DNA from: Caballeronia udeis
GTDB lineage: Bacteria > Pseudomonadota > Gammaproteobacteria > Burkholderiales > Burkholderiaceae
DNA length: 64,000 nt
NCBI RefSeq assembly: GCF_001544555.2
Contig: NZ_FCOK02000038.1
Location: 1-64,000, forward strand
Direction: 5' to 3'
Below the pieces are notes generated by a model, which was given only the letters and a program-made list of their open reading frames with translations, ran no database searches and had not been told where the DNA came from. The stretch's first letter is position 1, and the number at the start of each line of letters is the position of its first letter. Position numbers and translations under genes: made by a program. Positions 42,538 to 49,849 of the stretch are shown piece by piece.

Positions 42538-42900
42538 AGCTATTGGGCGAGTTTTCTTTTCCCGCCTCGTATTTGCCGAAGCCGTATTGCTTGAAAATCT
42601 GAAACGCGGCGGGCGATCACTTCCGACAAGGCCTCGTGATCCCATTGGTCCGGCCGCTCCAGAACCGAGGTCGCGAATATCGAACATCTTGAGGAAGTGG
42701 TCCAGGAAGTCGGGGAAAAAGCGAATGACAAACGACAAGCGCGCAACGAGCAACCCGACCCAGACGCTGGTGACGAGTACTCGTTGAAGCTTCTGCTCGC
42801 CATGACTCGAGAATTGCGCAACAGCCAACGCCACTGCAACGCTGAACAAGAAAATCAGCGGGTGCTGGGGTAACGCAATCGGGCCTATGTTCAATTTCAA
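42538..42900 (-). pseudogene. Decayed TlpA-like / Lgt-domain membrane protein
   Basis: The first about 80 codons (TTG near 42900 or 42894) encode a membrane domain like the N-terminus of TlpA-type disulfide reductases with an Lgt-like region: LPQHPLIFLFSVAVALAV, then VGLLVARLSFVIRFFPDFLDH and FDIRD. Intact relatives go on into more helices and a thioredoxin domain, which are absent here. After FDIRD, coding-like pieces appear in the other two frames (WDHEALSEVIARR, then FQIFKQYGFGKYEAGKE ending at the TGA at 42538-42536). This fits an internal deletion plus frameshifts. The direct frame runs on to 42469 with unlikely sequence. It lies in the sulfur operon between DsrE and tsdB. Confidence 0.55.
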
Positions 42901-42918
42901 CCCCTTGCTTCTTGCCGT

Positions 42919-43410
42919 CTATAGCGGCATCAAGCTGTATCCGTCGTGTTGCAAGACAGTAATGGTCGTGAGCGCAGAGAGCGAGCGCGTCACGCCTGGA
43001 AGAAGTCCGTCCTGGGAAAAACCATTGACGATCAGCGCTTGCGCGCAAACCGATACTTCAACGCCCGCGACTTGCAGCGCAGCAATGAGACTTGCATTGG
43101 CGTTGGGCCGTCGGTCGTGGGTCTGGTGTTGCGCGTCGTTCAACACAATCGATGTTGCCTCGCCGTGGATAACAACGACACATCGAAGTCGATCGGGTGT
43201 CACGCCGGACAGGCTGTACAAGTTAACGGCTCGCGCGACGCGCTCGAGTCCTGTATTGGGAGCCTCGGGCTTTTTGCCCGGCGCGCTGAGCGAGAAGACA
43301 ATCTTGTATGTCGCGTGCGCGTCCGGAACATGGACCGCGCCCTCGGTCCAATGCGCTTTACCGAATTGCTCTATGACGGGACTTCGGGCAGTGGAGTGAT
43401 CTTGCGTCAT
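42919..43410 (-). CDS. DsrE-family sulfur carrier-like protein
   Basis: A 163-residue DsrE/DsrF-like protein. The fold shows in TYKIVFSLSAPGKKPEAPNTGLERVARAVNLYSLSGVTPDRLRCVVVIHGEATSIVLND and LIAALQVAGVEVSVCAQALIVNG. The Cys in VSVCAQAL (about residue 121) is at the position of the sulfur-binding cysteine of DsrE proteins. No signal peptide is evident. It sits between TauE (40 bases upstream) and the decayed TlpA-like gene. A role in passing or sensing persulfide sulfur is likely from context; the precise partner is unknown. Confidence 0.85.
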   Translation of the reverse strand: MTQDHSTARSPVIEQFGKAHWTEGAVHVPDAHATYKIVFSLSAPGKKPEAPNTGLERVARAVNLYSLSGVTPDRLRCVVVIHGEATSIVLNDAQHQTHDRRPNANASLIAALQVAGVEVSVCAQALIVNGFSQDGLLPGVTRSLSALTTITVLQHDGYSLMPL

Positions 43411-43450
43411 GACTTGCCTGCATCGACTGAGGTGTCGAGTTGATCGAGAG

Positions 43451-44239
43451 TCATCGCGTCTGCCATGAGTGATAAAGCATGTAGGCCGCGACCGAGATGA
43501 TCATCGCGGAGAAAACGCGGTTCAGCGCGCCGCGCTTGCGTGCAAGGCGGCTTGCCGCCTGGGTGCCCAGCAGGCCGCCAACTACGCCGCCGCCAACGAA
43601 TTCCGCCGCCACCAGCCAGTCGACCTGGCCTGACAGCGAGTAGTTGATCGCTGTCGTCAATCCGAACGAACCTACTGCAAACAACGACGTGCCGATTGCA
43701 TCGACGATCTGCATTCGACCGGCGAACATCAGGCCCGGGACCACCAGAAAGCCCCCGCCGATTCCAAAAAATCCCGACAAGCTTCCTGCGCCCAATCCCG
43801 TTCCGCACAAACGCGAATAGGGCGTCGGGTAAGCGCCGGCAGTGGCCGATGCCAATGGGCGTGGCCGGAGCATGAGGAAAGCGACAAAGCACATTAGAAA
43901 CGCAAAATAGGTCAGAAGCTTCTGACCATCGATCAGCTTGCCGACGGACGAGCCCAACGTTGCGCCAAGCACGCCGCTCGCCGCGAACGCGAAGGCCGGT
44001 CCCCACCGGACATGCCCGGCTCGCGCGTGCGGGATCATGTTGATGTAGGCGCTGGCCGCAACCGCTAACGCCGCGGTCCCGATCGCGATGTGCGGATTGT
44101 GAACCCCGACTACGTAGAGGATAAGCGGCACGGCGAGGATTGAACCGCCTCCGCCGACGAGGCCCAGCGAGAAGCTCACGAAACCGCCGCATAGCGCGGC
44201 GGCAATACCTTGTGTCATGGGAGTGGAGGCAAGGACCAT
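43451..44239 (-). CDS. TauE/SafE-family sulfite or sulfur-anion exporter
   Basis: A 262-residue membrane protein with about eight helices, of the TauE/SafE (DUF81) family. The duplicated glycine-rich motifs are GLVGGGGSILAVPLILYVVG and GFFGIGGGFLVVPGLMFAG. Members move sulfite, sulfoacetate or other sulfur anions across the inner membrane. It begins 3 bases after the persulfide dioxygenase gene, so the two are cotranscribed; sulfite is the product of that enzyme, which fits export. Confidence 0.92.
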   Translation of the reverse strand: MVLASTPMTQGIAAALCGGFVSFSLGLVGGGGSILAVPLILYVVGVHNPHIAIGTAALAVAASAYINMIPHARAGHVRWGPAFAFAASGVLGATLGSSVGKLIDGQKLLTYFAFLMCFVAFLMLRPRPLASATAGAYPTPYSRLCGTGLGAGSLSGFFGIGGGFLVVPGLMFAGRMQIVDAIGTSLFAVGSFGLTTAINYSLSGQVDWLVAAEFVGGGVVGGLLGTQAASRLARKRGALNRVFSAMIISVAAYMLYHSWQTR

Positions 44240-44242
44240 GGA

Positions 44243-44962
44243 TCAGCCCTGCTGTCTGGCAGGGGTGGATAGCTGACCGCAGTCCAGGTTCGCCGGTATG
44301 GCTACATCCATCATCTTGGGGTTCGGAAGATTCAGGCTCTTCATGATTTCCACGTATTCGCTTTCGGTTTTCCCCGCCAGCCTCGGATTAAAGTGCTTCT
44401 CCTCGCCAATGCTCGACGCTGTCCATCCCTTGTAATCGTGAGCGGGATAGAGTGTGGTTGCGTCGGGCAGCTTGAACAGCTTGTTGACGATGGAATCCCA
44501 TGACCGATGCGCGTCGCCACCCTGAAAGTCCGTGCGCCCGCTGCCGCGAATGAGCAGGACATCGCCGCTGAAAACGGCTTGCGGTGCTAAAGGGTTCAGC
44601 ACGAAGCTAAAGGACTCGTCGGTGTGTCCAGGCGTATAGAGCGCGCGTAGCGCGATGCCGTCGATACGCAGGATTTCGTCGTCACGCACATGCTGCGATA
44701 CGCAATGCGCCTTCGACAATTCGCCCATAATCGTTGTGCAATGCGTGGCGTCTCGCAGGTCACCAAGCGCTGTGATGTGATCGGCGTGGGTGTGGGTGTC
44801 AATGGCGTGAACCAGGTGCAGATCCAACTGCTCGATCACCTTGAGATATTGCTCAAGCTGTTCCTTGACGGGGTCGATGATCACTGCCTCCCCGCCTGCC
44901 CGAGAGGCCAGCACATAGGTGTATGTGCTCGATTGAGTGTCGAAGAATTGCCGGAAAAGCAT
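44243..44962 (-). CDS. Persulfide dioxygenase-like metallo-beta-lactamase fold hydrolase
   Basis: A 239-residue MBL-fold protein of the ETHE1/Blh persulfide dioxygenase group, which oxidises glutathione persulfide to sulfite. The metal-binding motif is DTHTHADHITALGDLRD, followed by YTPGHTDESFSFVL, SGDVLLIRGSGRTDFQGGDAHRSWDSI and YPAHDYKGWTASSIGEEKHFNPRL, all typical of ETHE1-type proteins. It is the first gene of the leftward sulfur operon and is divergent from the YeeE/YedE pair. There is no fused rhodanese domain. Confidence 0.92.
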   Translation of the reverse strand: MLFRQFFDTQSSTYTYVLASRAGGEAVIIDPVKEQLEQYLKVIEQLDLHLVHAIDTHTHADHITALGDLRDATHCTTIMGELSKAHCVSQHVRDDEILRIDGIALRALYTPGHTDESFSFVLNPLAPQAVFSGDVLLIRGSGRTDFQGGDAHRSWDSIVNKLFKLPDATTLYPAHDYKGWTASSIGEEKHFNPRLAGKTESEYVEIMKSLNLPNPKMMDVAIPANLDCGQLSTPARQQG

Positions 44963-45001
44963 TGCTTTATAACCTTGAAAAAATCGCTATATTACTTTTT
45001 C

Positions 45002-45015
45002 ATATAAGCTTATAT
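45002..45015. promoter_or_regulatory. AT-rich palindrome in the sulfur-cluster divergent promoter
   Basis: ATATAAGCTTATAT is a perfect 14-base palindrome, 40 bases before the persulfide dioxygenase start. It is embedded in an AT-rich stretch (44965-45035) with further ATATT/AATAT pieces. Persulfide-responsive ArsR proteins (BigR, SqrR) bind AT-rich dyads in promoters of just this gene set. No such regulator gene is next to the cluster, so it would be encoded elsewhere. Confidence 0.55.
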
Positions 45016-45158
45016 TAATAGAGAATATAGTATCGGGCGGCCGGAAAGTCAACGGGTGGAAGGCGTCATGGGCCGGGAATGCGGCTATCAGGATGGAAGA
45101 TGACGCGAGCCGGCGTTGGTGAAACCTGCAACTGAAAACGAAGAAGGGACGACGAACG

Positions 45159-45593
45159 ATGATGGTTGACTGGGTGAATTTCACACCGATCAAGTCCCTG
45201 CTGGGAGGCGCGATGATCGGTTTGTCCGCGGCGCTTCTTATTCTCCTCAACGGACGTATTGCCGGGATAAGCGGGGTTCTTGGTGGCCTTCTGACCGCTG
45301 GCGGATGGCGCGATAGATGGAGAATTTCCTTCGTTGCAGGACTGGTTGCCGCGCCGGTGCTTTATGTTTTGACGAGACCGCTACCCCCGATCGTTATCCA
45401 GGCCAGCGTGCCGTTTCTTATCCTTGGCGGCTTGCTGGTCGGCTTTGGCGCACGCGCGGCAAGCGGCTGTACGAGTGGCCATGGCGTGTGCGGAATATCG
45501 CGAGGGTCGATCCGCTCGGTTGCAGCGACGTTGACATTCATGGCGGCGGGCTTCGTGACGGTCTTCGCTATCAGACATCTGTGGGGCGGCTAG
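45159..45593 (+). CDS. YeeE/YedE-family transporter, first half
   Basis: A 144-residue membrane protein with about four helices, belonging to the YeeE/YedE (DUF395) family of thiosulfate or sulfur-compound transporters. The family motif with its conserved cysteines is GFGARAASGCTSGHGVCGISRGS near residues 100-122. The next gene starts one base after its stop and encodes the complementary half, so the two likely form one transporter. Intact YeeE proteins are roughly twice this length. Confidence 0.9.
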   Translation: MMVDWVNFTPIKSLLGGAMIGLSAALLILLNGRIAGISGVLGGLLTAGGWRDRWRISFVAGLVAAPVLYVLTRPLPPIVIQASVPFLILGGLLVGFGARAASGCTSGHGVCGISRGSIRSVAATLTFMAAGFVTVFAIRHLWGG

Positions 45594-45594
45594 C

Positions 45595-46035
45595 ATGCGA
45601 AACGTGAGTTCGTTTCTGGTCGGGCTGCTTTTCGGTGGCGGCCTGATTGTGTCCGGCATGGCGAACCCTTCGAAAGTGCTGGGTTTCCTGGACCTCGCGG
45701 GGAACTGGGATCCTTCGTTAGTCTTTGTCATGATTGGTGCAATTGCGCTTGCATCAATCGGATTTTTCGCCAGCAAGCGCATTGGAAAGCCACTCCTCGA
45801 CGAAACAACGCATCTGCCCACGAAGAAAAAAATCGACGTGCAATTGATCGTGGGAAGCGCGATTTTCGGCGTCGGCTGGGGGGTAGCGGGATTCTGTCCC
45901 GGACCGGTCATGGTCGCGGTGGGCGCGGGAAAATTCGGCGCTGTGATCTTCCTCGCAGCGATGCTTGCCGGCATGCTCGCTTTTAACTTGTTCGACGCTC
46001 GGCGAACTATCCGGGGCAATGCGAATGCGCGTTAG
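45595..46035 (+). CDS. YeeE/YedE-family transporter, second half (DUF6691)
   Basis: A 146-residue membrane protein with about four helices, the usual partner of the preceding small YeeE protein (DUF6691). It has GLLFGGGLIVSGMANPSKVLGFLDLAGNWDPSLVFVM and, near the end, GWGVAGFCPGPVMVAVG with the conserved Cys. It starts one base downstream of its partner. The pair may import thiosulfate or polysulfide for TsdA and the persulfide dioxygenase, or remove excess. Confidence 0.9.
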   Translation: MRNVSSFLVGLLFGGGLIVSGMANPSKVLGFLDLAGNWDPSLVFVMIGAIALASIGFFASKRIGKPLLDETTHLPTKKKIDVQLIVGSAIFGVGWGVAGFCPGPVMVAVGAGKFGAVIFLAAMLAGMLAFNLFDARRTIRGNANAR

Positions 46036-46134
46036 GCCGTCATCGCGTACGCTAGCCAGGGGGGCCGAATAGTTTGAGCGCCGTCCACGGCTTGGCCGTG
46101 CACAATGCCGTTAGCCACTCCGGAGGGCAGTGCC

Positions 46135-46665
46135 ATGAAATCCCTGGTTGACCAGCTCGGGCAGTACGCGGTGTATCACCGCGACTCGCGCAACATTGCT
46201 TCGCACCTTATCGGTATTCCTTTGATCGTGGTCGCGGTCGCCACTTTGCTGTCGCGGCCGTCGGTCGGTGTGACGGCTACGCTGGCCCTGTCCCCAGCAA
46301 TGCTGCTCGCCGCAGCGGTCGCCGTGTTCTACCTTCGGCTGGACCTACGATTCGGTATCCTGATGATGATCTTGCTCGCGTTGAGCGTGTGGACCGGGAA
46401 GCTGCTTGCAATGCAGACAACCGCACTGTGGCTCGCATGGGGCCTGGGCCTGTTTTTCGTCGGCTGGGTCATACAGTTCATCGGCCATTACTTCGAAGGC
46501 AGCAAACCCGCTTTCGTGGACGATGTAATCGGGCTCGCGGTCGGGCCGCTGTTCATTGTGGCGGAGGTGGCGTTCTTCCTCGGCCTGCGCAACCCGGTTC
46601 GCCGCGCGATTGAACAACGCGCCGGCCCGATACGCGGTGCTGCGGGCAAAAGCGCCGTTCGATAA
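46135..46665 (+). CDS. DUF962 / Mpo1-like membrane protein
   Basis: A 176-residue membrane protein of the DUF962 (Mpo1-like, YGL010w) family. Conserved histidines are in AVYHRDSRNIASHLIGIP and IQFIGHYFEGSKPAFVDD, and there are about four hydrophobic segments (27-45, 52-70, 75-90, 100-118). Yeast Mpo1 is an Fe-dependent dioxygenase that shortens 2-hydroxy fatty acids; bacterial function has been little studied. The ATG at 46135 has GGAGGG upstream. Confidence 0.88.
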   Translation: MKSLVDQLGQYAVYHRDSRNIASHLIGIPLIVVAVATLLSRPSVGVTATLALSPAMLLAAAVAVFYLRLDLRFGILMMILLALSVWTGKLLAMQTTALWLAWGLGLFFVGWVIQFIGHYFEGSKPAFVDDVIGLAVGPLFIVAEVAFFLGLRNPVRRAIEQRAGPIRGAAGKSAVR

Positions 46666-46847
46666 CTGTCAGCCGTTTGTATGGCGGCGTCATCACCGCC
46701 CTTTCAGAGACTTAGGGTTTACACCTAATTCGACAATAATCCCTTGCGCAGTCTGCTATTAATCTTAAGCGCGCATTTACCTACACTTGAATCACTGAAG
46801 CGCGAACAGGGCTGTTCGCGACGAAAATCAAGATTCGGAGGTAGGTC

Positions 46848-47168
46848 ATGAAAGTCGTTCAATCGCTTATTGTTGCCGCAGTGCTCGCTATCCCGGCTGT
46901 CTCGTCTTTCGCTCAATCGAATGCGCCTGTTACCCGCGCTGAAGTGAGAGCTCAACTGATCCAGGTTGAAAAGGCAGGCTATCAACCCGGCCGCGACGAC
47001 CCGAATTACCCGGCTGACATCCAGGCTGCAGAGGCACGCGTCGCTGCGCAAAACGGTGCTGCTAGCAGCTTCGGCGGCGTGACCGACGGTACGTCGGCAT
47101 CGGGTGCCCGCGCTGTCGTGAGCCCCGCGTTGAACGACAACGCAAAGTCGATCTACTTCGGCCACTAA
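46848..47168 (+). CDS. DUF4148 secreted protein (copy 2)
   Basis: A 106-residue exported protein of the DUF4148 family: signal peptide MKVVQSLIVAAVLAIPAVSSFAQS, then VTRAEVRAQLIQVEKAGYQPGRDDPNYPADIQAAEARVAAQ, and a SIYFGH C-terminus. It is a paralogue of the protein at 30988-31308, equal in length and alike along its whole mature part. CGGAGG precedes the ATG at a normal distance. A plain terminator follows at 47322. Function unknown. Confidence 0.87.
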   Translation: MKVVQSLIVAAVLAIPAVSSFAQSNAPVTRAEVRAQLIQVEKAGYQPGRDDPNYPADIQAAEARVAAQNGAASSFGGVTDGTSASGARAVVSPALNDNAKSIYFGH

Positions 47169-47321
47169 TCAGTTGTGTTGCCAAGCCGCACAGAAACCCT
47201 GGCGGCATTGAACAAGGTTCGAAACTGATTGATGAGCGCGCAGTGATCCTGTGCGTTCATCCATTTCGAATCAAGGAACAGCACCTCCTCCAGCGGGGTT
47301 GCTCCGATCCCGATGGACTTT

Positions 47322-47348
47322 GCCCAGCTATAAGTTGGGCTTTTTTTT
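47322..47348 (+). terminator. Rho-independent terminator after DUF4148 copy 2
   Basis: GCCCAGCT (47322-47329) pairs with AGTTGGGC (47333-47340) around the loop ATA, with one G-T pair, followed directly by eight T residues. It lies 154 bases after the DUF4148 stop and no gene is in between, so it most likely ends that transcript. Confidence 0.8.
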
Positions 47349-47421
47349 GCGCTCGGACGTCCGAAAGCGGATCTTGTGACACGAGCGGCAGCGTGCTGTG
47401 AAGCGGCAAGCTAAAGCTGGT

Positions 47422-47964
47422 TCAGGAGGCAGTGGGCCAGCCAATGCGCGCAGCGCGGCGCAGGCTTGATCGAACCACCATTTCGTGGAACGGCGTGATA
47501 AGCAGGATGTAGGTGCGTCCCAGAAGATTGTGGCATCGCACGACAGTCGATACCGTCAGATAGCGGCCGCCGCCCGCGGCTTCTTCCCTGGCTCCCTGGA
47601 ACACCGACAACCTGAAGTCGAGATGCTTGTCGTCCTCGCCGAGGACGATCTCGTCGGCCGTGCGCTCGTAGATCCTGAAAAAGGAAACATGCTTGTCACG
47701 CTCGAAGCGCGCGGACTCCTCCAGTCGCTTCGATGTCTTGAGGCCAAACCCGGCAACGAGCGAGTCGCGTACTCGCAAGAGTTTTCCAATCCATGCGGCC
47801 TGGTGGGAAAACATGAACCGGGAGAGTAGTTCGGGGTCGGTGGTTGCGTTGTCCGGCAAGCGGATGGTGTAGGCGTCGGCAAGGTTCGGGTGCGCGTACA
47901 TCTGCGTTACATGCGAGCTTGCCGGCAATGCGACGGCGGTCACGGACACGGCTGGATTTTGCAT
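47422..47964 (-). CDS. DUF2867 domain protein
   Basis: A 180-residue protein of the DUF2867 family (PF11066). Features are MYAHPNLADAYTIRLPDNATTDPELLSRFMF, FRIYERTADEIVLGEDDKHLDFRLSVFQG and ITPFHEMVVRSSLRRAARIGW at the end. The function of the family is unknown; in larger proteins the domain is fused to NAD-binding folds. No signal peptide is clear. It stands alone, on the opposite strand to DUF4148 copy 2. Confidence 0.85.
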   Translation of the reverse strand: MQNPAVSVTAVALPASSHVTQMYAHPNLADAYTIRLPDNATTDPELLSRFMFSHQAAWIGKLLRVRDSLVAGFGLKTSKRLEESARFERDKHVSFFRIYERTADEIVLGEDDKHLDFRLSVFQGAREEAAGGGRYLTVSTVVRCHNLLGRTYILLITPFHEMVVRSSLRRAARIGWPTAS

Positions 47965-48159
47965 GGGTCAAGCGGCTCCGAGGTGATGGCCCGGGCATGA
48001 GTAAACTGCGAGCCTTGTTTGCGACTGTACACCCGCTGCGTATCTCACCTTCGCTGTGGCGGCACTGTACTTTCGCATGTGAACAAAATCACGGATGCGT
48101 TGCGGTACGCGCCCGTGGATCAGGCGCGCGCTGCAGATTGGATGCGCGGGCAGCGCGCT

Positions 48160-49068
48160 TCAGCGATAGTCAATAGATCTTGACATCACAGCATCGCGTT
48201 CGGCCTTCAGAAGTTCGATGAAGCGCGCTGTGAGGGTATCAGGCGGCATGCCGCCCGGACGGATAAGCATGGTCTCAATGGGCAAACGGGGCTGAAACGG
48301 CCGCAGCACGATGGGCAACCCAGTCAGTTCGCGGGCCGGTAGCGGATCGACAATGGCGAGCCCCAGTCCTTCAGCCACCAAGCCGCACCGCGCCGCCGTG
48401 TACTGCGCCATGAGTGCAAAACGTGGCTCAATGCCAGCGAGTGCAAATGACTCCTCGATCGCCTGCTGAAAAACACCAGGGGCGCCCGCGATCAAAGGGA
48501 TGCCTGCAAGATCGGACACGGCGATCGTCCGTTTGCGAGCCAACGCGTGCCGCCGCGGCAGCGCGCAGACCGCATCGACCGTGAGGAAGGGCTCGCACTC
48601 GACTCCTGTGTAGCCGGAGCGCGGCCGCACCAGGCCAAGGTCGCACTGTCCGCTTGAAGCCCATGACCAGATCGTGTCGGGGCCAGGCACGTGAAGCGAG
48701 ACGCGCACTCCGGGACTCGTGGAATCCAGCTGCCGGACGGCGCGTGGCACGAGCCGCGAGGCTAGCGATGGCTGGCACGCCACACGCAACAATCCGGTTC
48801 CTATTTCCCGTATCTGGCGCCCCGCCTGCCGAAGCTGATCGAGCCCCGCATAGGTCCTCTCGACTTCGCGCGAGAAAGCTTCTCCCTCCTTTGTCGGCGA
48901 TGCGCTTCCATGCCCTCGTACAAACAACGCAAAGCCAAGATCCGCTTCGAGCTGCGCAATCGCGCGACTGACATGAGGCTGGCCGATGCCAAGTGCTTCC
49001 GCTGCTCTCGTTATTCCGCCGTGACGCATCACGGCACGAAACAGGTCGATATGGGCCGGGTTCATCAT
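48160..49068 (-). CDS. LysR-family transcriptional regulator
   Basis: A 302-residue LysR-type regulator: MNPAHIDLFRAVMRHGGITRAAEALGIGQPHVSRAIAQLEADLGFALFVRG is the DNA-binding part and about 92-295 the effector-binding domain. The DNA-binding part is like that of regulators of amino-acid or opine transport (OccR/NocR-like). It is divergent from the YdcZ-type membrane protein gene at 49171, with a compound dyad between them, and probably controls that gene. Confidence 0.93.
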   Translation of the reverse strand: MMNPAHIDLFRAVMRHGGITRAAEALGIGQPHVSRAIAQLEADLGFALFVRGHGSASPTKEGEAFSREVERTYAGLDQLRQAGRQIREIGTGLLRVACQPSLASRLVPRAVRQLDSTSPGVRVSLHVPGPDTIWSWASSGQCDLGLVRPRSGYTGVECEPFLTVDAVCALPRRHALARKRTIAVSDLAGIPLIAGAPGVFQQAIEESFALAGIEPRFALMAQYTAARCGLVAEGLGLAIVDPLPARELTGLPIVLRPFQPRLPIETMLIRPGGMPPDTLTARFIELLKAERDAVMSRSIDYR

Positions 49069-49100
49069 GCCTTATTTGCATGGAAAAGGTAATTTACGCC

Positions 49101-49132
49101 ATTTGACAGCATGGACCGCTGTGCCGTCAAAT
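49101..49132. promoter_or_regulatory. Compound dyad between LysR and the YdcZ-type gene
   Basis: ATTTGAC (49101-49107) and GTCAAAT (49126-49132) are perfect inverted arms. Nested inside them, ACAGC (49106-49110) pairs with GCTGT (49118-49122) with seven bases between. LysR proteins bind two dyads of this spread-out kind in divergent promoters. Position is 33-64 bases from the LysR start and 39-70 from the membrane protein start. Confidence 0.55.
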
Positions 49133-49170
49133 TGCAATAACGATTCCGCATGGGACCCGGGTAACCGCCG

Positions 49171-49617
49171 ATGCCTGACGTGCTCTTCTTTTCGATCCTC
49201 ACCATTGTGGCCGGGGCCAGCGTCGCCGTTCAGCAAGTGCTGAACACAAGCCTGCGCGTGGCGCTGAACTCGGCCGCCTGGTCGGGCTTTGTGAGCTACT
49301 TCGTTGGCGTTGCCTGCATGGCACTGCTCGCGCTTGCCCTGCGCGATCCCATCCCTTCCGTGGCCCTAGCGGGGCGCGTCCCGTGGTGGGCATTTAGCGG
49401 GGGACTGTTTGGCGCAATCTTCATCGCGCTTGCCATTTTCCTGATCCCGAAGCTCGGCACTGCGACCTTTATCGTCCTGCTTGTTACCGGTCAGATGCTC
49501 ACGTCGGTGATGATCGACCATTTTGGATGGTTGGGGCTCCCCGAACACCCGGTTGATCTTCCTCGCCTCATTGGGGCCGCGCTCCTGGTCGGGGGATGTG
49601 TCCTGATCCGGCGGTAA
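49171..49617 (+). CDS. DMT-superfamily membrane protein, YdcZ (DUF606) type
   Basis: A 148-residue membrane protein with five hydrophobic segments and the DUF606/YdcZ pattern: ILTIVAGASVAVQQVLNTSLRVAL, YFVGVACMALLALAL, WWAFSGGLFGAIFIALAIFLIPKLGTATFIVLLVTGQMLTSVMIDHFGWLG. Small DMT proteins of this kind act as dimers and export small compounds. The LysR gene is divergent, so it may be induced by the exported compound. Confidence 0.88.
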   Translation: MPDVLFFSILTIVAGASVAVQQVLNTSLRVALNSAAWSGFVSYFVGVACMALLALALRDPIPSVALAGRVPWWAFSGGLFGAIFIALAIFLIPKLGTATFIVLLVTGQMLTSVMIDHFGWLGLPEHPVDLPRLIGAALLVGGCVLIRR

Positions 49618-49849
49618 GAACGCAGGCGGATTCGAGCGGGCATAACTTCGGGAAAGAGGTTCCCGCGCACCTCTTGAGTGATCAATTAGATGTACTGATT
49701 CAGTAACTTTGAAGCCATCGCCGGAATGGGGAAACATCTTTGAGAGGACGCAGCAACAGCATGAATCAACGCCAACATCATGACCCGCGCGAGCCGTTTG
49801 CCCGGGCCTGCTCGCCAACCTCGCCAGACCGCTCGCCCGAGGGAACGCG

